The notes under the pieces: model-generated | Told to the model about the DNA's origin: nothing | Database searches by the model: none | The model's input: only the letters and a program-made list of their open reading frames with translations | Origin: Hyphomicrobiales bacterium | Lineage (GTDB): Bacteria > Pseudomonadota > Alphaproteobacteria > Rhizobiales > Beijerinckiaceae | NCBI GenBank assembly: GCA_900470775.1 | Contig: UCBZ01000003.1 | Coordinates: 1 to 64,000 of the forward strand | Length of the DNA stretch: 64,000 nt | Reading direction: 5' to 3' | Position numbers and translations under genes: made by a program | Part shown: positions 45,083 through 54,447 of the stretch, one piece after another | Position numbering within the stretch: position 1 is the first letter of the stretch | How the letters are laid out: each line of letters starts with the position of its first letter

Positions 45083-46059
45083 CACGGCTTTCCATTGAGC
45101 AGGCGGAGGCCCGGCTGACAGAGCTATTCGCGGAGGCGGGCGCCTCATCCGCCAATGCCGCCTCCGTCGCCTGGGCACTGGTGATGGCCGAGGCCGACGG
45201 GCTGAAAGGCCATGGCCTGTCGCGCGTCCCGACCTACCTTGCCATGCTGAAAGCCGGCAAGATCGACGGCCGCGCGGTGCCGATCGAAAGCCGCCCGAAG
45301 CCCGGCGTGCTGGCGATCGACGCCTGTCACGGCTTCGCCTATCCCGCCATCGATCTCGCCGTGATCGAACTGCCCGACTTGGCCCGGGCCCAGGGCGTGA
45401 TCGCCTGTCCGATCCGCCGCTCGAGCCATTGTGGCGCCGCCGGCCTGCATGTCGAGCGCCTGGCCGAGCAGGGCCTCGTTGCCATGCTCTTCGCCAACAC
45501 GCCCGGCGCCATCGCCCCCTGGGGCGGCTCGAAGCCGGTCTTCGGCACCAACCCGATCGCCTTTGCCGCGCCGCTGGCCGGTCGCGAGCCGGTCGTCATC
45601 GACATGGCGCTGTCGAAGGTCGCCCGTGGCCCGATCGTCGCGGCCAGGCAGAGGGGCGAGGCGATTCCCGAAGGCTGGGCGCTCGACGTCCACGGCAAGC
45701 CGACGACGGATGCGGCCGCCGCGCTCGCCGGCACCATGGTTCCGCTCGGCGACGCCAAGGGCGCTACACTTGCCATGATGGTCGAAATCCTCGCGGCAGC
45801 GCTGGTCGGCGCGCATTTCGGCTTCCAGGCATCGTCCTTCATCGACGCGGTCGGTGGTCCCCCCGACACCGGCCAGCTCATCCTCGCCATCGACCCGCAT
45901 GCGATGGGCGGCAACTGGTTCGACGAGCGCATGCGCCTCCTCGCACACGCCATCGAGGCGCAAGAGGGCACGCGGCTGCCAGGCGTCCGGCGATTGGGCC
46001 TGCGCGCGAAGGCTAGGGCGGAAGGGATTGAAGTGGCGGACGGGCTATTGGCACTCTGA
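45079..46059 (+). CDS. comC: Malate/L-lactate dehydrogenase-family enzyme, probable (R)-sulfolactate dehydrogenase ComC
   Basis: This 326-residue NAD(P)-dependent enzyme of the Ldh_2 family is unrelated in fold to classic lactate dehydrogenase. Visible are GHGLSRVPTYLAML near residue 35, the active-site region RRSSHCGAAGLHVERLAEQG with histidine and the substrate loop PWGGSKPVFGTNPIAFAAP. ComC reduces sulfopyruvate to (R)-sulfolactate, the substrate of SuyAB. The ATG overlaps the slcC stop (ATGA). It ends the sulfolactate operon. Confidence 0.87.
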   Translation: MTRLSIEQAEARLTELFAEAGASSANAASVAWALVMAEADGLKGHGLSRVPTYLAMLKAGKIDGRAVPIESRPKPGVLAIDACHGFAYPAIDLAVIELPDLARAQGVIACPIRRSSHCGAAGLHVERLAEQGLVAMLFANTPGAIAPWGGSKPVFGTNPIAFAAPLAGREPVVIDMALSKVARGPIVAARQRGEAIPEGWALDVHGKPTTDAAAALAGTMVPLGDAKGATLAMMVEILAAALVGAHFGFQASSFIDAVGGPPDTGQLILAIDPHAMGGNWFDERMRLLAHAIEAQEGTRLPGVRRLGLRAKARAEGIEVADGLLAL

Positions 46060-46064
46060 GCATG

Positions 46065-46382
46065 TCAGAAGGCGCCTTGATCGAAGGCTCCCTCAAGATC
46101 GCGGCCACCATAGAGGATACGCATGATGACGATTTGCTGCGCATCGATCCGAAAAGCAATCGTCACGCGGCGCTCGACTCCGAACGTCCGCAAGCCAGGG
46201 TAGAGATCATCGCGTCGCGTACCGCGTTCCGGAAAGAAGGCGAGCGACCCGTAGCTCCGTTGGATGCGCCGGATGTAGCCAATCGCAGTTTGTGCGCTGC
46301 TTCTCTCTGCAATCCAGTCGTAGATTTCGCGCAGGTCCTCGCGCGCGGCAGGCCTCAGCGTGATCTCAAAGCTTGGCGGCAT
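46065..46382 (-). CDS. RelE/ParE-family toxin
   Basis: This 105-residue ParE-like toxin shows typical blocks: LRPAAREDLREIYDWIAER, YGSLAFFPERGTRRDDLYPGLRTFGVERRVTIAFRI and VIMRILYGGRDLEG. The start at 46382 overlaps the antitoxin gene by 17 bases; a longer frame start lies inside the antitoxin gene. ParE toxins inhibit gyrase. The two genes form one operon pointing back toward the sulfolactate genes, ending 5 bases after comC on the opposite strand. Confidence 0.88.
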   Translation of the reverse strand: MPPSFEITLRPAAREDLREIYDWIAERSSAQTAIGYIRRIQRSYGSLAFFPERGTRRDDLYPGLRTFGVERRVTIAFRIDAQQIVIMRILYGGRDLEGAFDQGAF

Positions 46383-46644
46383 CGCGAGCCATGCGCTGCC
46401 TGTGATGCTCTTCGAGTTCTTCAAACGCCTGATCTGCCGGGATCGACGGCCGCGGATCGGCCATAGCCTCCTCGACCTTGGCCTTCAATTCGGCGTCGAA
46501 AGCGCGCTCCTCCCGTTCCAGCGCTTCCAGTCCGGCGCGCACGACCTCGCTCGGCGAGTCATATTCGCCCGAGCGGACGCGCTCCCCGATCTTTTCGACG
46601 AGATCGCCCAGCGTCACCGTCAACGTCGTGTTCGGATCGTCCAT
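46366..46644 (-). CDS. ParD-family (type II) antitoxin
   Basis: This 92-residue antitoxin has a ribbon-helix-helix N-terminus (LTVTLGDLVEKIGERVRSGEYDSPSEVVRAGLEALE) and a C-terminal toxin-binding tail (EELEEHHRQRMARDAAKL). The ATG at 46644 has GGAGG 6 bases upstream. It precedes the toxin, as expected, and should autoregulate the pair. Confidence 0.9.
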   Translation of the reverse strand: MDDPNTTLTVTLGDLVEKIGERVRSGEYDSPSEVVRAGLEALEREERAFDAELKAKVEEAMADPRPSIPADQAFEELEEHHRQRMARDAAKL

Positions 46645-46701
46645 GGCGAACCTCCACATGCAAGGCTTGGAAATTTACCACGGGTCTCGCAGCCGGGACA
46701 G

Positions 46702-48402
46702 TCAGACGAAATCGAACGCATCGACATCAACCAGGCCCTTGTCGGTGATCTTCAGATGCGGGATCACCGGCAGGGTCAGGAAAGCGACCTGCAGGAAGGG
46801 CTCGGCCAGGACGACGCCGAGCGCCTTGGCCGCCGCCCGCAAATCCTCCAGCCCGTGCCGCACCGTCTCGAAAGGCTGGTCGCTCATCAGCCCCGCGACC
46901 GGCAGCGCCAGTTCCGCCGTTACGACACCGCCATCGGCGACCGCAAACCCGCCCCCGATCTCGACCAGCCGGTTGGCGGCGGCCGCCATCGAGGCCTCGT
47001 CAACGCCGACGACGCAGAGGTTGTGGCTGTCATGGCCGACGGACGAGGCGATCGCGCCATGCTTCATGCCGAAGCCGCGGACGAAGCCGGTCGCGATGCC
47101 GCCCGTCTTGCCATGACGCTCGATCACCGTGACCTTGACGGCGTCCTGGTCGAGATCGGGCAGGGCTAGGCCCTCGCGCGACGGCAGGCGCATCGCCAGC
47201 CGCTCGGTGATGATCCGCCCCGGCACAACGCCGATTACGGGCGTCTCGCCGTCGCGCGCCTTTATGCCGAAGGCGTCCGGCGTGACAGGCCGGCACCTCA
47301 CGCTGCCGAGCCCGACCGGCTCGATCCAGGTCTGGTCCGCAAACAGAGCCGGTTCGACCAGCCTGCCACCGGCAAAAACCTGCTTCACCGAACAGGCAGC
47401 GAGATCCTCGACCAGCACGATGTCGGCGCGCTTGCCGGGCCCGATGAAGCCCCGGTCGAACAGGCCGAAATTCCGCGCTGCTGACAGCGTCGCGACGCGA
47501 TAGGTCGCCAGCACATCCGCGCCATGGGCGATGGCCGTGCGGATCATGTAATCGAGATGGCCTTCCTCGGCGATGTCCAGCGGGTTTCTGTCATCGGTGC
47601 AGAAGGCGAGGAAGGGCGAGGCGTCGCGCGTGATCAGCGGGATCAGCGCATGCAGGTCCTTCGAGACCGAGCCCTCGCGGATCAGGATCGCCATGCCCTT
47701 GGCGAGTTTCTCCCGGGCCTCGTCTTCGGTGGTCGTCTCGTGATCGGTGCGGATGCCGGCCGAGAGATAGCCGTTCAGATCCATGCCCCGGACTAGGGGC
47801 GCATGCCCGTCGATATGGCGATGCGAAAACGCTTCGAGCTTGGCGAGGCAGACCGCGTCGCGATGCAGCACGCCGGGAAAGTTCATGAACTCGGCCAGCC
47901 CGATCACCTTGGGATGATCCATCATCGGCGTCAGGTCGGCGGCATTGAGCCGAGCGCCGGCGGTCTCCAGATGCGTCGCCGGAACGCAGCTCGAAAGCTG
48001 GACGCGCAGGTCCATCCGCATCGCCTCGGCGCATTCAAGGAAATAGGCGATGCCCTCGACGCCGAGCACATTGGCGATCTCGTGCGGGTCGCAGATCGCC
48101 GTGGTGACGCCATGCGGCAGCACACAGCGCTCGAACTCCAGCGGCGTCACCAGCGAAGATTCGACGTGGAGATGGGTGTCGATGAAGCCGGGCACCGCGA
48201 TCAGTCCGGCGGCGTCGAATTCGACTCTGCCCTGATAGCGGCCATGGGTGCCGACGATGGTGTCGCCGCAAACAGCGATATCGGTCTCGACCAGCTCGCC
48301 CGTGACCAGATCGAACAGCCTCGCGCCCCTGATCACGAGATCGGCAGGCTCGTCGCCTCGTCCCTGGGCGATCCGGCGGGCGAGAGTGGCGGCATCGGTC
48401 AT
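46702..48402 (-). CDS. ade: Adenine deaminase
   Basis: This 566-residue amidohydrolase converts adenine to hypoxanthine. The metal motif is [13 protein letters not shown] near residue 70; other conserved parts are [28 protein letters not shown] segment ([25 protein letters not shown]), and [11 protein letters not shown]. The C-terminal half with [12 protein letters not shown] is present, so it is a full Ade rather than an ADA-type deaminase. It lies 57 bp downstream of the antitoxin gene's start on the same strand, with its own upstream region divergent from the UPF0173 gene. Confidence 0.93.
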   Translation of the reverse strand: MTDAATLARRIAQGRGDEPADLVIRGARLFDLVTGELVETDIAVCGDTIVGTHGRYQGRVEFDAAGLIAVPGFIDTHLHVESSLVTPLEFERCVLPHGVTTAICDPHEIANVLGVEGIAYFLECAEAMRMDLRVQLSSCVPATHLETAGARLNAADLTPMMDHPKVIGLAEFMNFPGVLHRDAVCLAKLEAFSHRHIDGHAPLVRGMDLNGYLSAGIRTDHETTTEDEAREKLAKGMAILIREGSVSKDLHALIPLITRDASPFLAFCTDDRNPLDIAEEGHLDYMIRTAIAHGADVLATYRVATLSAARNFGLFDRGFIGPGKRADIVLVEDLAACSVKQVFAGGRLVEPALFADQTWIEPVGLGSVRCRPVTPDAFGIKARDGETPVIGVVPGRIITERLAMRLPSREGLALPDLDQDAVKVTVIERHGKTGGIATGFVRGFGMKHGAIASSVGHDSHNLCVVGVDEASMAAAANRLVEIGGGFAVADGGVVTAELALPVAGLMSDQPFETVRHGLEDLRAAAKALGVVLAEPFLQVAFLTLPVIPHLKITDKGLVDVDAFDFV

Positions 48403-48524
48403 GCGGTCGTATCCATGGCAAGCGGGAGAGGCGAGGGTGCACGTCCCGACCGCAATTGTCGACTTGGAGCCGACGCATCACCGGCATAGGACATCTGCGA
48501 AACCTGTCCTGCTTGGAGTCCCCG

Positions 48525-49223
48525 ATGAAACTCACCTGGTTCGGCCATTCCGCCTTCCGTATCGATCTCGCCGGGGCATCCCTGCTGATCGATCCGTTCT
48601 TCACCGGCAACCCGTCCTTCGAGGGCGATGTCGCGGCGGCCTCGAAGGGGGTCAGCCATATCGTCATCACCCACGGCCACGGCGACCATATCGGCGATGC
48701 GCGTGCGATCGCCGAGGCGAATGGCGCCACCGTCGTGACCAATTACGATCTGTGCATGTATCTCGCCTCCAAGGGCCTGAAGACCTTCGAGCCGATGAAC
48801 ACTGGCGGCACGGTCGATTGCGGCGCCTTCAGCGTCAGCCTGGTGCGCGCCGACCATTCCGCTGGCTTGGTCGAGGCCGGCGTGACGTGTCCGCTCGGCA
48901 ACCCCAATGGCGCCATCATCAAGGCCAAGGGCGAGAAGACGCTCTGGCATATGGGTGATACCGACATTTTCGCCGACATGGCGCTGATCAGCGAAATCCA
49001 TGGGGTCGAGATCTGCATCTGCCCGATCGGCGACCGCTTCACCATGGGCGGCAGGACGGCGGCGTTGGCGATGACACGCTTCGTCAAGCCGAAGACGGCG
49101 ATCCCCTGTCACTACGGTTCGTTCCCGATCATCGATCCCAACGCCGATGCGTTTGTGGCGGCGCTGGCGGGGAGCGAGGTCCGGGCACTGGTTCCGGCGA
49201 AGGGCGAGGCGGTCGAGCTCTGA
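48525..49223 (+). CDS. UPF0173-type metal-dependent hydrolase (metallo-beta-lactamase fold)
   Basis: This 232-residue protein has the metallo-beta-lactamase metal motif [12 protein letters not shown] (HxHxDH) near residue 52, later ligands [11 protein letters not shown] and [10 protein letters not shown], and a family N-terminus [13 protein letters not shown]. No signal peptide. TTGGAG precedes the ATG at 48525. The fold group includes lactonases, phosphodiesterases and others; substrate unknown. Divergent from ade. Confidence 0.9.
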   Translation: MKLTWFGHSAFRIDLAGASLLIDPFFTGNPSFEGDVAAASKGVSHIVITHGHGDHIGDARAIAEANGATVVTNYDLCMYLASKGLKTFEPMNTGGTVDCGAFSVSLVRADHSAGLVEAGVTCPLGNPNGAIIKAKGEKTLWHMGDTDIFADMALISEIHGVEICICPIGDRFTMGGRTAALAMTRFVKPKTAIPCHYGSFPIIDPNADAFVAALAGSEVRALVPAKGEAVEL

Positions 49224-49625
49224 GAGGCGAAATCTTATCCCCGCCCCCCAAACCCAACCCTATCCTGCCCCCACTCCGCCCGACCAAGGGGGCTGTCGCG
49301 AGGCGTCGTGCGGCCGGGCGGAGTGTGGTGTTCATGGAAGGGAGCTGTCGCGCGCTTTCGACCATGGAGGTGCCGTTGATCGTCAGGGCCGAAACTGGGC
49401 AGGCTCGAGCCCGTGCCGGGACGTAGGGACGACGAGGGACCCCCAGACAACCGCGTGCGGGACGGGGCGGCGGCTGTTGGCGCTGCTTCGACACAGACAT
49501 TCGACATCGACATCGGCACGCAGCCGTCGACTGCGGCGCCACCTCGTCCCGCGCATCCCCTTGGATACGCTTTAAGGCCCGAAACCCCGCGGCGATCAGC
49601 CGGCCGGGGCTTTCGGTGCGTCGGC
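49224..49625. other. Gene-free stretch between convergent UPF0173 and GST genes
   Basis: In these 402 bp I see no frame with a start, ribosome site and family-like composition on either strand. Translated fragments are Arg/Pro-rich and look like non-coding sequence. Short cytosine and guanine runs (ccccgcccccc near 49241) and a few inverted repeats occur. A decayed gene cannot be excluded. Confidence 0.5.
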
Positions 49626-50333
49626 TCAGCGCGCCTTCTGCCCGAACAGGATCGCCTTTTCCTCCGGCGTGCTGATGCCGGCGGGGTTGCGTAGGGCTTC
49701 GCCGACCTTGATGCCGCGCTGCACGGCGGGGCGCGCCAGCATGGTGTCGAGCCATTTCGCGACCTGGGGGAACTGCTTCAGGTCCTGGCCCTGCTTCTCC
49801 CAGCCGCGGGCCCAGCCGATGCAGGCCATGTCGGCGATGGAATAATCGCCGCAGATATAGTCGCGGCCTTCGAGCCGCTTGTTCAGCACGCCATAGAGCC
49901 GGTTGGTCTCGTTGGTGTAGCGGTCGATGGCGTAGGGGATCTTCTCGGGCGCGTAGAGCCGGAAATGATGGGTCTGCCCCAGCATCGGGCCCAGCCCGCC
50001 CATCTGCCAGAACAGCCATTCGTCGACGGCGACGCGGGCGCGCTCGTCGGCCGGATAGAACATCCCGGTCTTGCGCCCGAGATATTGCAGGATCGCACCG
50101 GATTCGAAGACCGAGATCGGCTTGCCGTCGGGACCCTCGGGATCGACGATCGCCGGCATGCGGTTGTTGGGCGAGATCGCCAGGAAATCCGGCTTGAACT
50201 GGTCGCCCTTGCCGATGTTCACCGGGACGACGTTGTAGGGCAGCCCGCACTCCTCCAGCATGATGCTGATCTTCCACCCGTTCGGGGTCGGCCAGTAATA
50301 CAGGTCGATCGGCTTGGTCTGGCTGGCGGGCAT
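49626..50333 (-). CDS. Glutathione S-transferase family protein (YghU/YfcG-like)
   Basis: This 235-residue GST has a thioredoxin-like N-terminal domain (LYYWPTPNGWKISIMLEECGLPY, and the GSH motif GPDGKPISVFESGAILQYLGRK) and an all-helical C-terminal domain. The TPNGWKISIMLEE pattern is that of Nu-class GSTs such as YfcG and YghU, which act as disulfide reductases with glutathione. Monocistronic, minus strand. Confidence 0.9.
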   Translation of the reverse strand: MPASQTKPIDLYYWPTPNGWKISIMLEECGLPYNVVPVNIGKGDQFKPDFLAISPNNRMPAIVDPEGPDGKPISVFESGAILQYLGRKTGMFYPADERARVAVDEWLFWQMGGLGPMLGQTHHFRLYAPEKIPYAIDRYTNETNRLYGVLNKRLEGRDYICGDYSIADMACIGWARGWEKQGQDLKQFPQVAKWLDTMLARPAVQRGIKVGEALRNPAGISTPEEKAILFGQKAR

Positions 50334-50471
50334 GTTCTGCTTCCGGTCACTGTGCAGACGATGGGACGCGATTTGTAGGCCTCTTCCGGGAGCGGAGAAA
50401 GGGCCGGCACCAACCTGCCGCGCAGCCTCGCCATGACGTGAACATGGATGCGCGAGCGCCCGAAACCTGTC

Positions 50472-50960
50472 TCAGAGCGCCAGCTTGAAGCCCTCATGGC
50501 TCTGCGCGAAGCCGAGATTGCGATAGAAGCGGTGCGCGTCGATGCGGTCCTTGTTCGAGGTCAGCTCGACCAGCCCGACCTCGTTCTCCCGGGCGAAGGC
50601 GACCGCATGGCGCATCATCACGGCGCCGATGCCCTGGCCCCGCCGCTCGGGCGCGACATGGACGCTCTCGATCTTGGCGCGCCTGCGTCCCCGTGCGACG
50701 AGGCCGGGGATCAGCGTGATCTGGAAGGTGCCGACGACAGTGCCGGCCTGCTCTGCAACGAACAGGGTATTGTCGGGGCTGGCCAGCACCGCCGCGAAGG
50801 CTTCCAGATAGGCGGGGTGCGCGGCTTCCGCCGCGATCTCCGCATCCGTCATGGTCTGCTTTGCGGCGCCCTGCATGATGAGAGTAGCGATCCGGGAGAC
50901 ATCGTCGCGGCGTGCGACCCTGATGGTGATCGCGTCAGTGTCCGGCAGGCTCGTCGTCAT
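50472..50960 (-). CDS. GNAT-family N-acetyltransferase
   Basis: This 162-residue GNAT has the acetyl-CoA-binding motif VHVAPERRGQGIGAVMMRHA and the C-terminal GFAQSHEGFKLAL end. The ATG at 50960 is preferred to the one at 50966 because GAGG lies 7 bases upstream of the former. It follows another GNAT gene by 24 bases, downstream of gatB on the same strand. Substrate unknown. Confidence 0.85.
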   Translation of the reverse strand: MTTSLPDTDAITIRVARRDDVSRIATLIMQGAAKQTMTDAEIAAEAAHPAYLEAFAAVLASPDNTLFVAEQAGTVVGTFQITLIPGLVARGRRRAKIESVHVAPERRGQGIGAVMMRHAVAFARENEVGLVELTSNKDRIDAHRFYRNLGFAQSHEGFKLAL

Positions 50961-50984
50961 CGTCATCCTCGTTCCCGCTTCGCT

Positions 50985-51491
50985 TCACTCGGCGAAGAGC
51001 CGCTTGGCCATCAGCAGCGTGTTGGGCGTGTCGTCGCGGCCGTCGAAGCGGGCCTGGCGCTGCAGGAAAAAGCCCATGCGCTCGTAGAAGGCGATTGCGG
51101 GCTCGTTCTGGCTCTCGACCTCGAGGCGCGCCACCGGCGCCTGCGGAAAGCAGGCCAGTGTCACCTGCAGCAGCGTGCGGCCGACGCCGACGCCCTGATA
51201 GGTCGGAATCACATAGAGCCGCGTCAGCAGCGCGGCGTGGTCGCGCTCGATGCGGGCGGAGGCCGTCGCGATGATCTCCTCGCCGACCAGGGCTACGAGG
51301 AAGGCGCCGCTCTCGCGGCCGAGCTGTGCCGAGAGGTTCTCGAGCGAGTGCCAGGCATTGGTGATCTCGGCGACGCGCTGCCAGCCATAGATGCCGTCAT
51401 AGGTCGCATGCCAGGTCTCGACCAGAAGCGCTCGCACCGCCGGCAGGTCGGCGGCCTCGGCATCGCGGATGATGAGACCGTCCGGCGTCAC
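50985..51491 (-). CDS. GNAT-family N-acetyltransferase
   Basis: This 168-residue GNAT has acetyl-CoA loop LYVIPTYQGVGVGRTLLQ and end region LEVESQNEPAIAFYERMGFFLQ. It starts with GTG at 51491, 4 bases after the gatB stop, so it is translationally linked to gatB. It shares no strong sequence likeness with the next GNAT gene beyond the fold, so the two are not a recent duplicate. Confidence 0.85.
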   Translation of the reverse strand: MTPDGLIIRDAEAADLPAVRALLVETWHATYDGIYGWQRVAEITNAWHSLENLSAQLGRESGAFLVALVGEEIIATASARIERDHAALLTRLYVIPTYQGVGVGRTLLQVTLACFPQAPVARLEVESQNEPAIAFYERMGFFLQRQARFDGRDDTPNTLLMAKRLFAE

Positions 51492-51495
51492 GGGC

Positions 51496-52977
51496 TCACT
51501 CGATGCCGAGCTTGGCCTTGAGGATCTCGTTCAGCGCCTGCGGGTTGGCCTTGCCGCCAGACGCCTTCATCGCCTGGCCGACGAACCAGCCGAGCATCGT
51601 CGGCTTCAGCTTGACCTGCTCGACCTTGTCGGGATTGGCGGCGATCAGCTCGTCGACGGCCTTCTCGATGGCGCCGGTATCGGTGACCTGCTTCATGCCT
51701 CGGGCCTCGACGATCGCGCGCGGGTCGCCACCCTCCGACCAGAGGATCTCGAACAGGTCCTTGGCGATGCGGCCGGAGATCACGCCCTCGCCAATCAGAT
51801 CGACCAGCCCGCCGAGCTGCGCGGCCGAGACCGGCGAGGTCGAGACGTCCTGACCTTCCTTGTTGAGGCGGCCGAAAAGCTCGTTGATCACCCAGTTGGC
51901 GGCGGCCTTGCCGTCACGTCCCTTGGCAACGGCCTCGAAGTAATCGGCCTGCTCGCGCTCGGCGACCAGCACCGAGGCGTCATAGGGCGACAGCCCGTAT
52001 TCGGCGATGAAGCGCGCCTTCTTGGCGTCGGGCAGCTCCGGCAGATGCGCCTTTAGCTCGGCAACGAAGGCGTCGTCGAATTCGAGCGGCAGCAGATCGG
52101 GATCGGGGAAGTAGCGATAGTCATGCGCCTCTTCCTTGGAGCGCATCGAGCGAGTCTCGCCCTTGGCCGGATCGTAGAGCCGGGTCTCCTGGTCGATGGT
52201 GCCGCCATCCTCGATGATGCCGATCTGGCGGCGGGCCTCGACATCGACGGCCTGGCCGATGAAGCGGATCGAGTTGACGTTCTTGATCTCGCAGCGCGTG
52301 CCGAGCCCGTCGCCGGGCTTGCGCACGGAGACGTTGACGTCAGCGCGCAGGTTGCCCTTCTCCATGTCGCCGTCGCAGGTGCCGAGATAGCGCAGGATGG
52401 TGCGCAGCTTGGTGACATAGGCACGCGCCTCGTCGGCCGAGCGCAGATCGGGCCGCGAGACGATCTCCATCAGCGCGACGCCCGAGCGATTGAGATCGAC
52501 GAAGCTCATCGTCGGATGCTGGTCGTGGATCGACTTGCCGGCATCCTGCTCGAGATGCAGCCGCTCGATCCCGACGGTGATCTGCTCGGTCGGCGACAGA
52601 TCGACCACGATCTCGCCTTCACCGATGATCGGGCTCTTGAACTGGCTGATCTGGTAACCCTGCGGCAGATCGGGGTAGAAGTAGTTCTTGCGGTCGAACA
52701 CGGAGCGCTTGTTGACCTGTGCATTCAGCCCAAGACCGGTGCGCACGGCCTGGCGCACGCATTCGGCGTTGATCACCGGCAGCATGCCGGGCATGGCGGC
52801 GTCGACGAGGCTGACATGCGAGTTGGGTTCGGCACCGAAGCTGGTCGAGGCGCCTGAAAACAGCTTGGCGTTGGAGGTGACCTGTGCATGGATCTCCATG
52901 CCGACCACAATTTCCCAGTCGCCGGTCGCGCCCTTGATCAGTTTCTTGGGGTCGGCGGGGCGGGCATGCGCGTTCAT
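51496..52977 (-). CDS. gatB: Aspartyl/glutamyl-tRNA(Asn/Gln) amidotransferase subunit B
   Basis: This 493-residue GatB is the kinase-type subunit that activates mischarged Glu-tRNA(Gln) and Asp-tRNA(Asn). Conserved: [21 protein letters not shown] at the N-terminus, [37 protein letters not shown] and NVSVRKPG. The C-terminal YqeY-like tail domain (residues about 345-493) binds tRNA. gatA and gatC lie about 6 kb away on the same strand, separated by the RND efflux and GRDP-like genes on the other strand. Confidence 0.97.
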   Translation of the reverse strand: MNAHARPADPKKLIKGATGDWEIVVGMEIHAQVTSNAKLFSGASTSFGAEPNSHVSLVDAAMPGMLPVINAECVRQAVRTGLGLNAQVNKRSVFDRKNYFYPDLPQGYQISQFKSPIIGEGEIVVDLSPTEQITVGIERLHLEQDAGKSIHDQHPTMSFVDLNRSGVALMEIVSRPDLRSADEARAYVTKLRTILRYLGTCDGDMEKGNLRADVNVSVRKPGDGLGTRCEIKNVNSIRFIGQAVDVEARRQIGIIEDGGTIDQETRLYDPAKGETRSMRSKEEAHDYRYFPDPDLLPLEFDDAFVAELKAHLPELPDAKKARFIAEYGLSPYDASVLVAEREQADYFEAVAKGRDGKAAANWVINELFGRLNKEGQDVSTSPVSAAQLGGLVDLIGEGVISGRIAKDLFEILWSEGGDPRAIVEARGMKQVTDTGAIEKAVDELIAANPDKVEQVKLKPTMLGWFVGQAMKASGGKANPQALNEILKAKLGIE

Positions 52978-53206
52978 CGTCAGTCTTCCAGCTCGAATGG
53001 GTCGCCTGACGGTTACGACCTCGGGGCGCAGGCGGCAAGCTTCTGTTGCGCTCCCGACACCTCTTGTCGGGATTGTGGCATATTACGCCTCATTTCAGAC
53101 TCGTGATGGGTGATGGAACTTGACAATCGTCAGTCCGCACCTCTTGTAGCGGCACAGGCCGGAAACCCGTTAGGGTTGCGCCGGCCCAGTCATCCGGAGT
53201 TTCGCC

Positions 53207-54376
53207 ATGTCAAACCGTCGCTCGGGTCTGATGCTTGTCGCCTTGTCGGCCGCGACGCTGATGACCTCCGCCGTCATTCTGTCCCCGACACACGCGTTGG
53301 CACAGGGGGCGCCGCCGGCTCCCCCGGTCCAGGTCTCGGCGCCGCTGGCCCAGCGCGTCACCAACTGGGACGAATATACCGGCCGGTTCGAGGCCAGCGC
53401 GCAGGTCGAGGTCCGGGCCCGCGTGTCGGGCTTCCTCGATGCCCTGCATTTCCGTGATGGCGCGCTGATCAACAAGGGCGACCTGCTCTTTACGATCGAC
53501 CAGCGCCCTTACAAGCTCGCCGTCGACGTGGCGCGCGCCGAGGTTACCCGCGCCAAGGCCCAGGTCGATCTCTCGCAGAACGAGGTCGAGCGCGCCGAGG
53601 GGCTGACGCAGAACCGGACGATCACGGCCCGCGATGTCGACCAGCGCCGCACCAATCTGAACAGCGCGATCGGCGCCTTCGAGGGCGCGCAGGCCAATCT
53701 CAAGACGGCCGAACTCAATCTTGAATGGACCGAGGTGCGCGCGCCGCTGGCGGGTCGCATCTCGAACCGCCGCGTCGACCCCGGCAATCTCATCGCCGGG
53801 GGACAAACGGGCGCGACGCTGCTGACGACGATCGTCGCGGTCGATCCGATCTATTTCTCCTTCGATGCCTCGGAGGCCGACTATCTGCGTTATTCGCGGC
53901 TGACCGATCTGCGCAAGGTCACTTCCCGCGAGGAGGGCACGCCGGCCGAAGTCCGCCTCGCCGACGAGACTCAGTGGAAGCGCCGGGGCAGGATCGACTT
54001 CGTCGATAACGCGCTCAATGCCCGTTCGGCCACGATCCGCGGGCGCGTCGTCTTCCCCAATAGCGACCAGTTCCTGACGCCGGGCACCTTCGGGCGGTTG
54101 CGCGTCTTTGCCGGCGAGGTCGATGCGCTGCTGGTGCCCGACAGCATCATCGTCTCCGACCAGGCCAACAAGATCGTCCTGACGGTGGGGCCCGAGAACA
54201 AGATCGTGCCCAAGCCAGTCGTCCTCGGCCAGATCACCGGCGGCCTGCGCGTCATTCGCAGCGGCCTGACGCCTCAGGACAAGGTCGTCGTCGGCGGCTT
54301 CGCCAGCCCGATGGTGCGGCCAGGCGCGACCGTCAATCCGCAGCCGGGTGAGATCAAGCCGCCCGCGACGAACTGA
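53207..54376 (+). CDS. RND efflux periplasmic adaptor (MexA/AcrA type)
   Basis: This 389-residue membrane fusion protein has a signal peptide (LVALSAATLMTSAVILSPTHALA), an N-terminal region with PVQVSAPLAQRVTNWDEYTGRFE, the lipoyl-like/hairpin section (VRARVSGFLDALHFRDGALINKG, then a coiled-coil from about 95 to 165), and a C-terminal beta-barrel. It links the inner-membrane pump to an outer-membrane channel. The pump gene follows after 71 bp. No lipobox cysteine, so it is periplasmic by signal peptide only. CCGGAG precedes the ATG. No adjacent outer-membrane channel or TetR repressor gene. Confidence 0.92.
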   Translation: MSNRRSGLMLVALSAATLMTSAVILSPTHALAQGAPPAPPVQVSAPLAQRVTNWDEYTGRFEASAQVEVRARVSGFLDALHFRDGALINKGDLLFTIDQRPYKLAVDVARAEVTRAKAQVDLSQNEVERAEGLTQNRTITARDVDQRRTNLNSAIGAFEGAQANLKTAELNLEWTEVRAPLAGRISNRRVDPGNLIAGGQTGATLLTTIVAVDPIYFSFDASEADYLRYSRLTDLRKVTSREEGTPAEVRLADETQWKRRGRIDFVDNALNARSATIRGRVVFPNSDQFLTPGTFGRLRVFAGEVDALLVPDSIIVSDQANKIVLTVGPENKIVPKPVVLGQITGGLRVIRSGLTPQDKVVVGGFASPMVRPGATVNPQPGEIKPPATN

Positions 54377-54447
54377 CGGCCGCTTTCGACACCGCATTCG
54401 GACGGCCGCCGGCCGTCCGCCCTGACGTCAGGCCAGGACACATTTAC

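Noticed and set aside
49224-49625. Open frames in the 402-bp gap as genes
   Set aside because: They lack ribosome sites, have Arg/Pro-rich composition, and no family resemblance on either strand.
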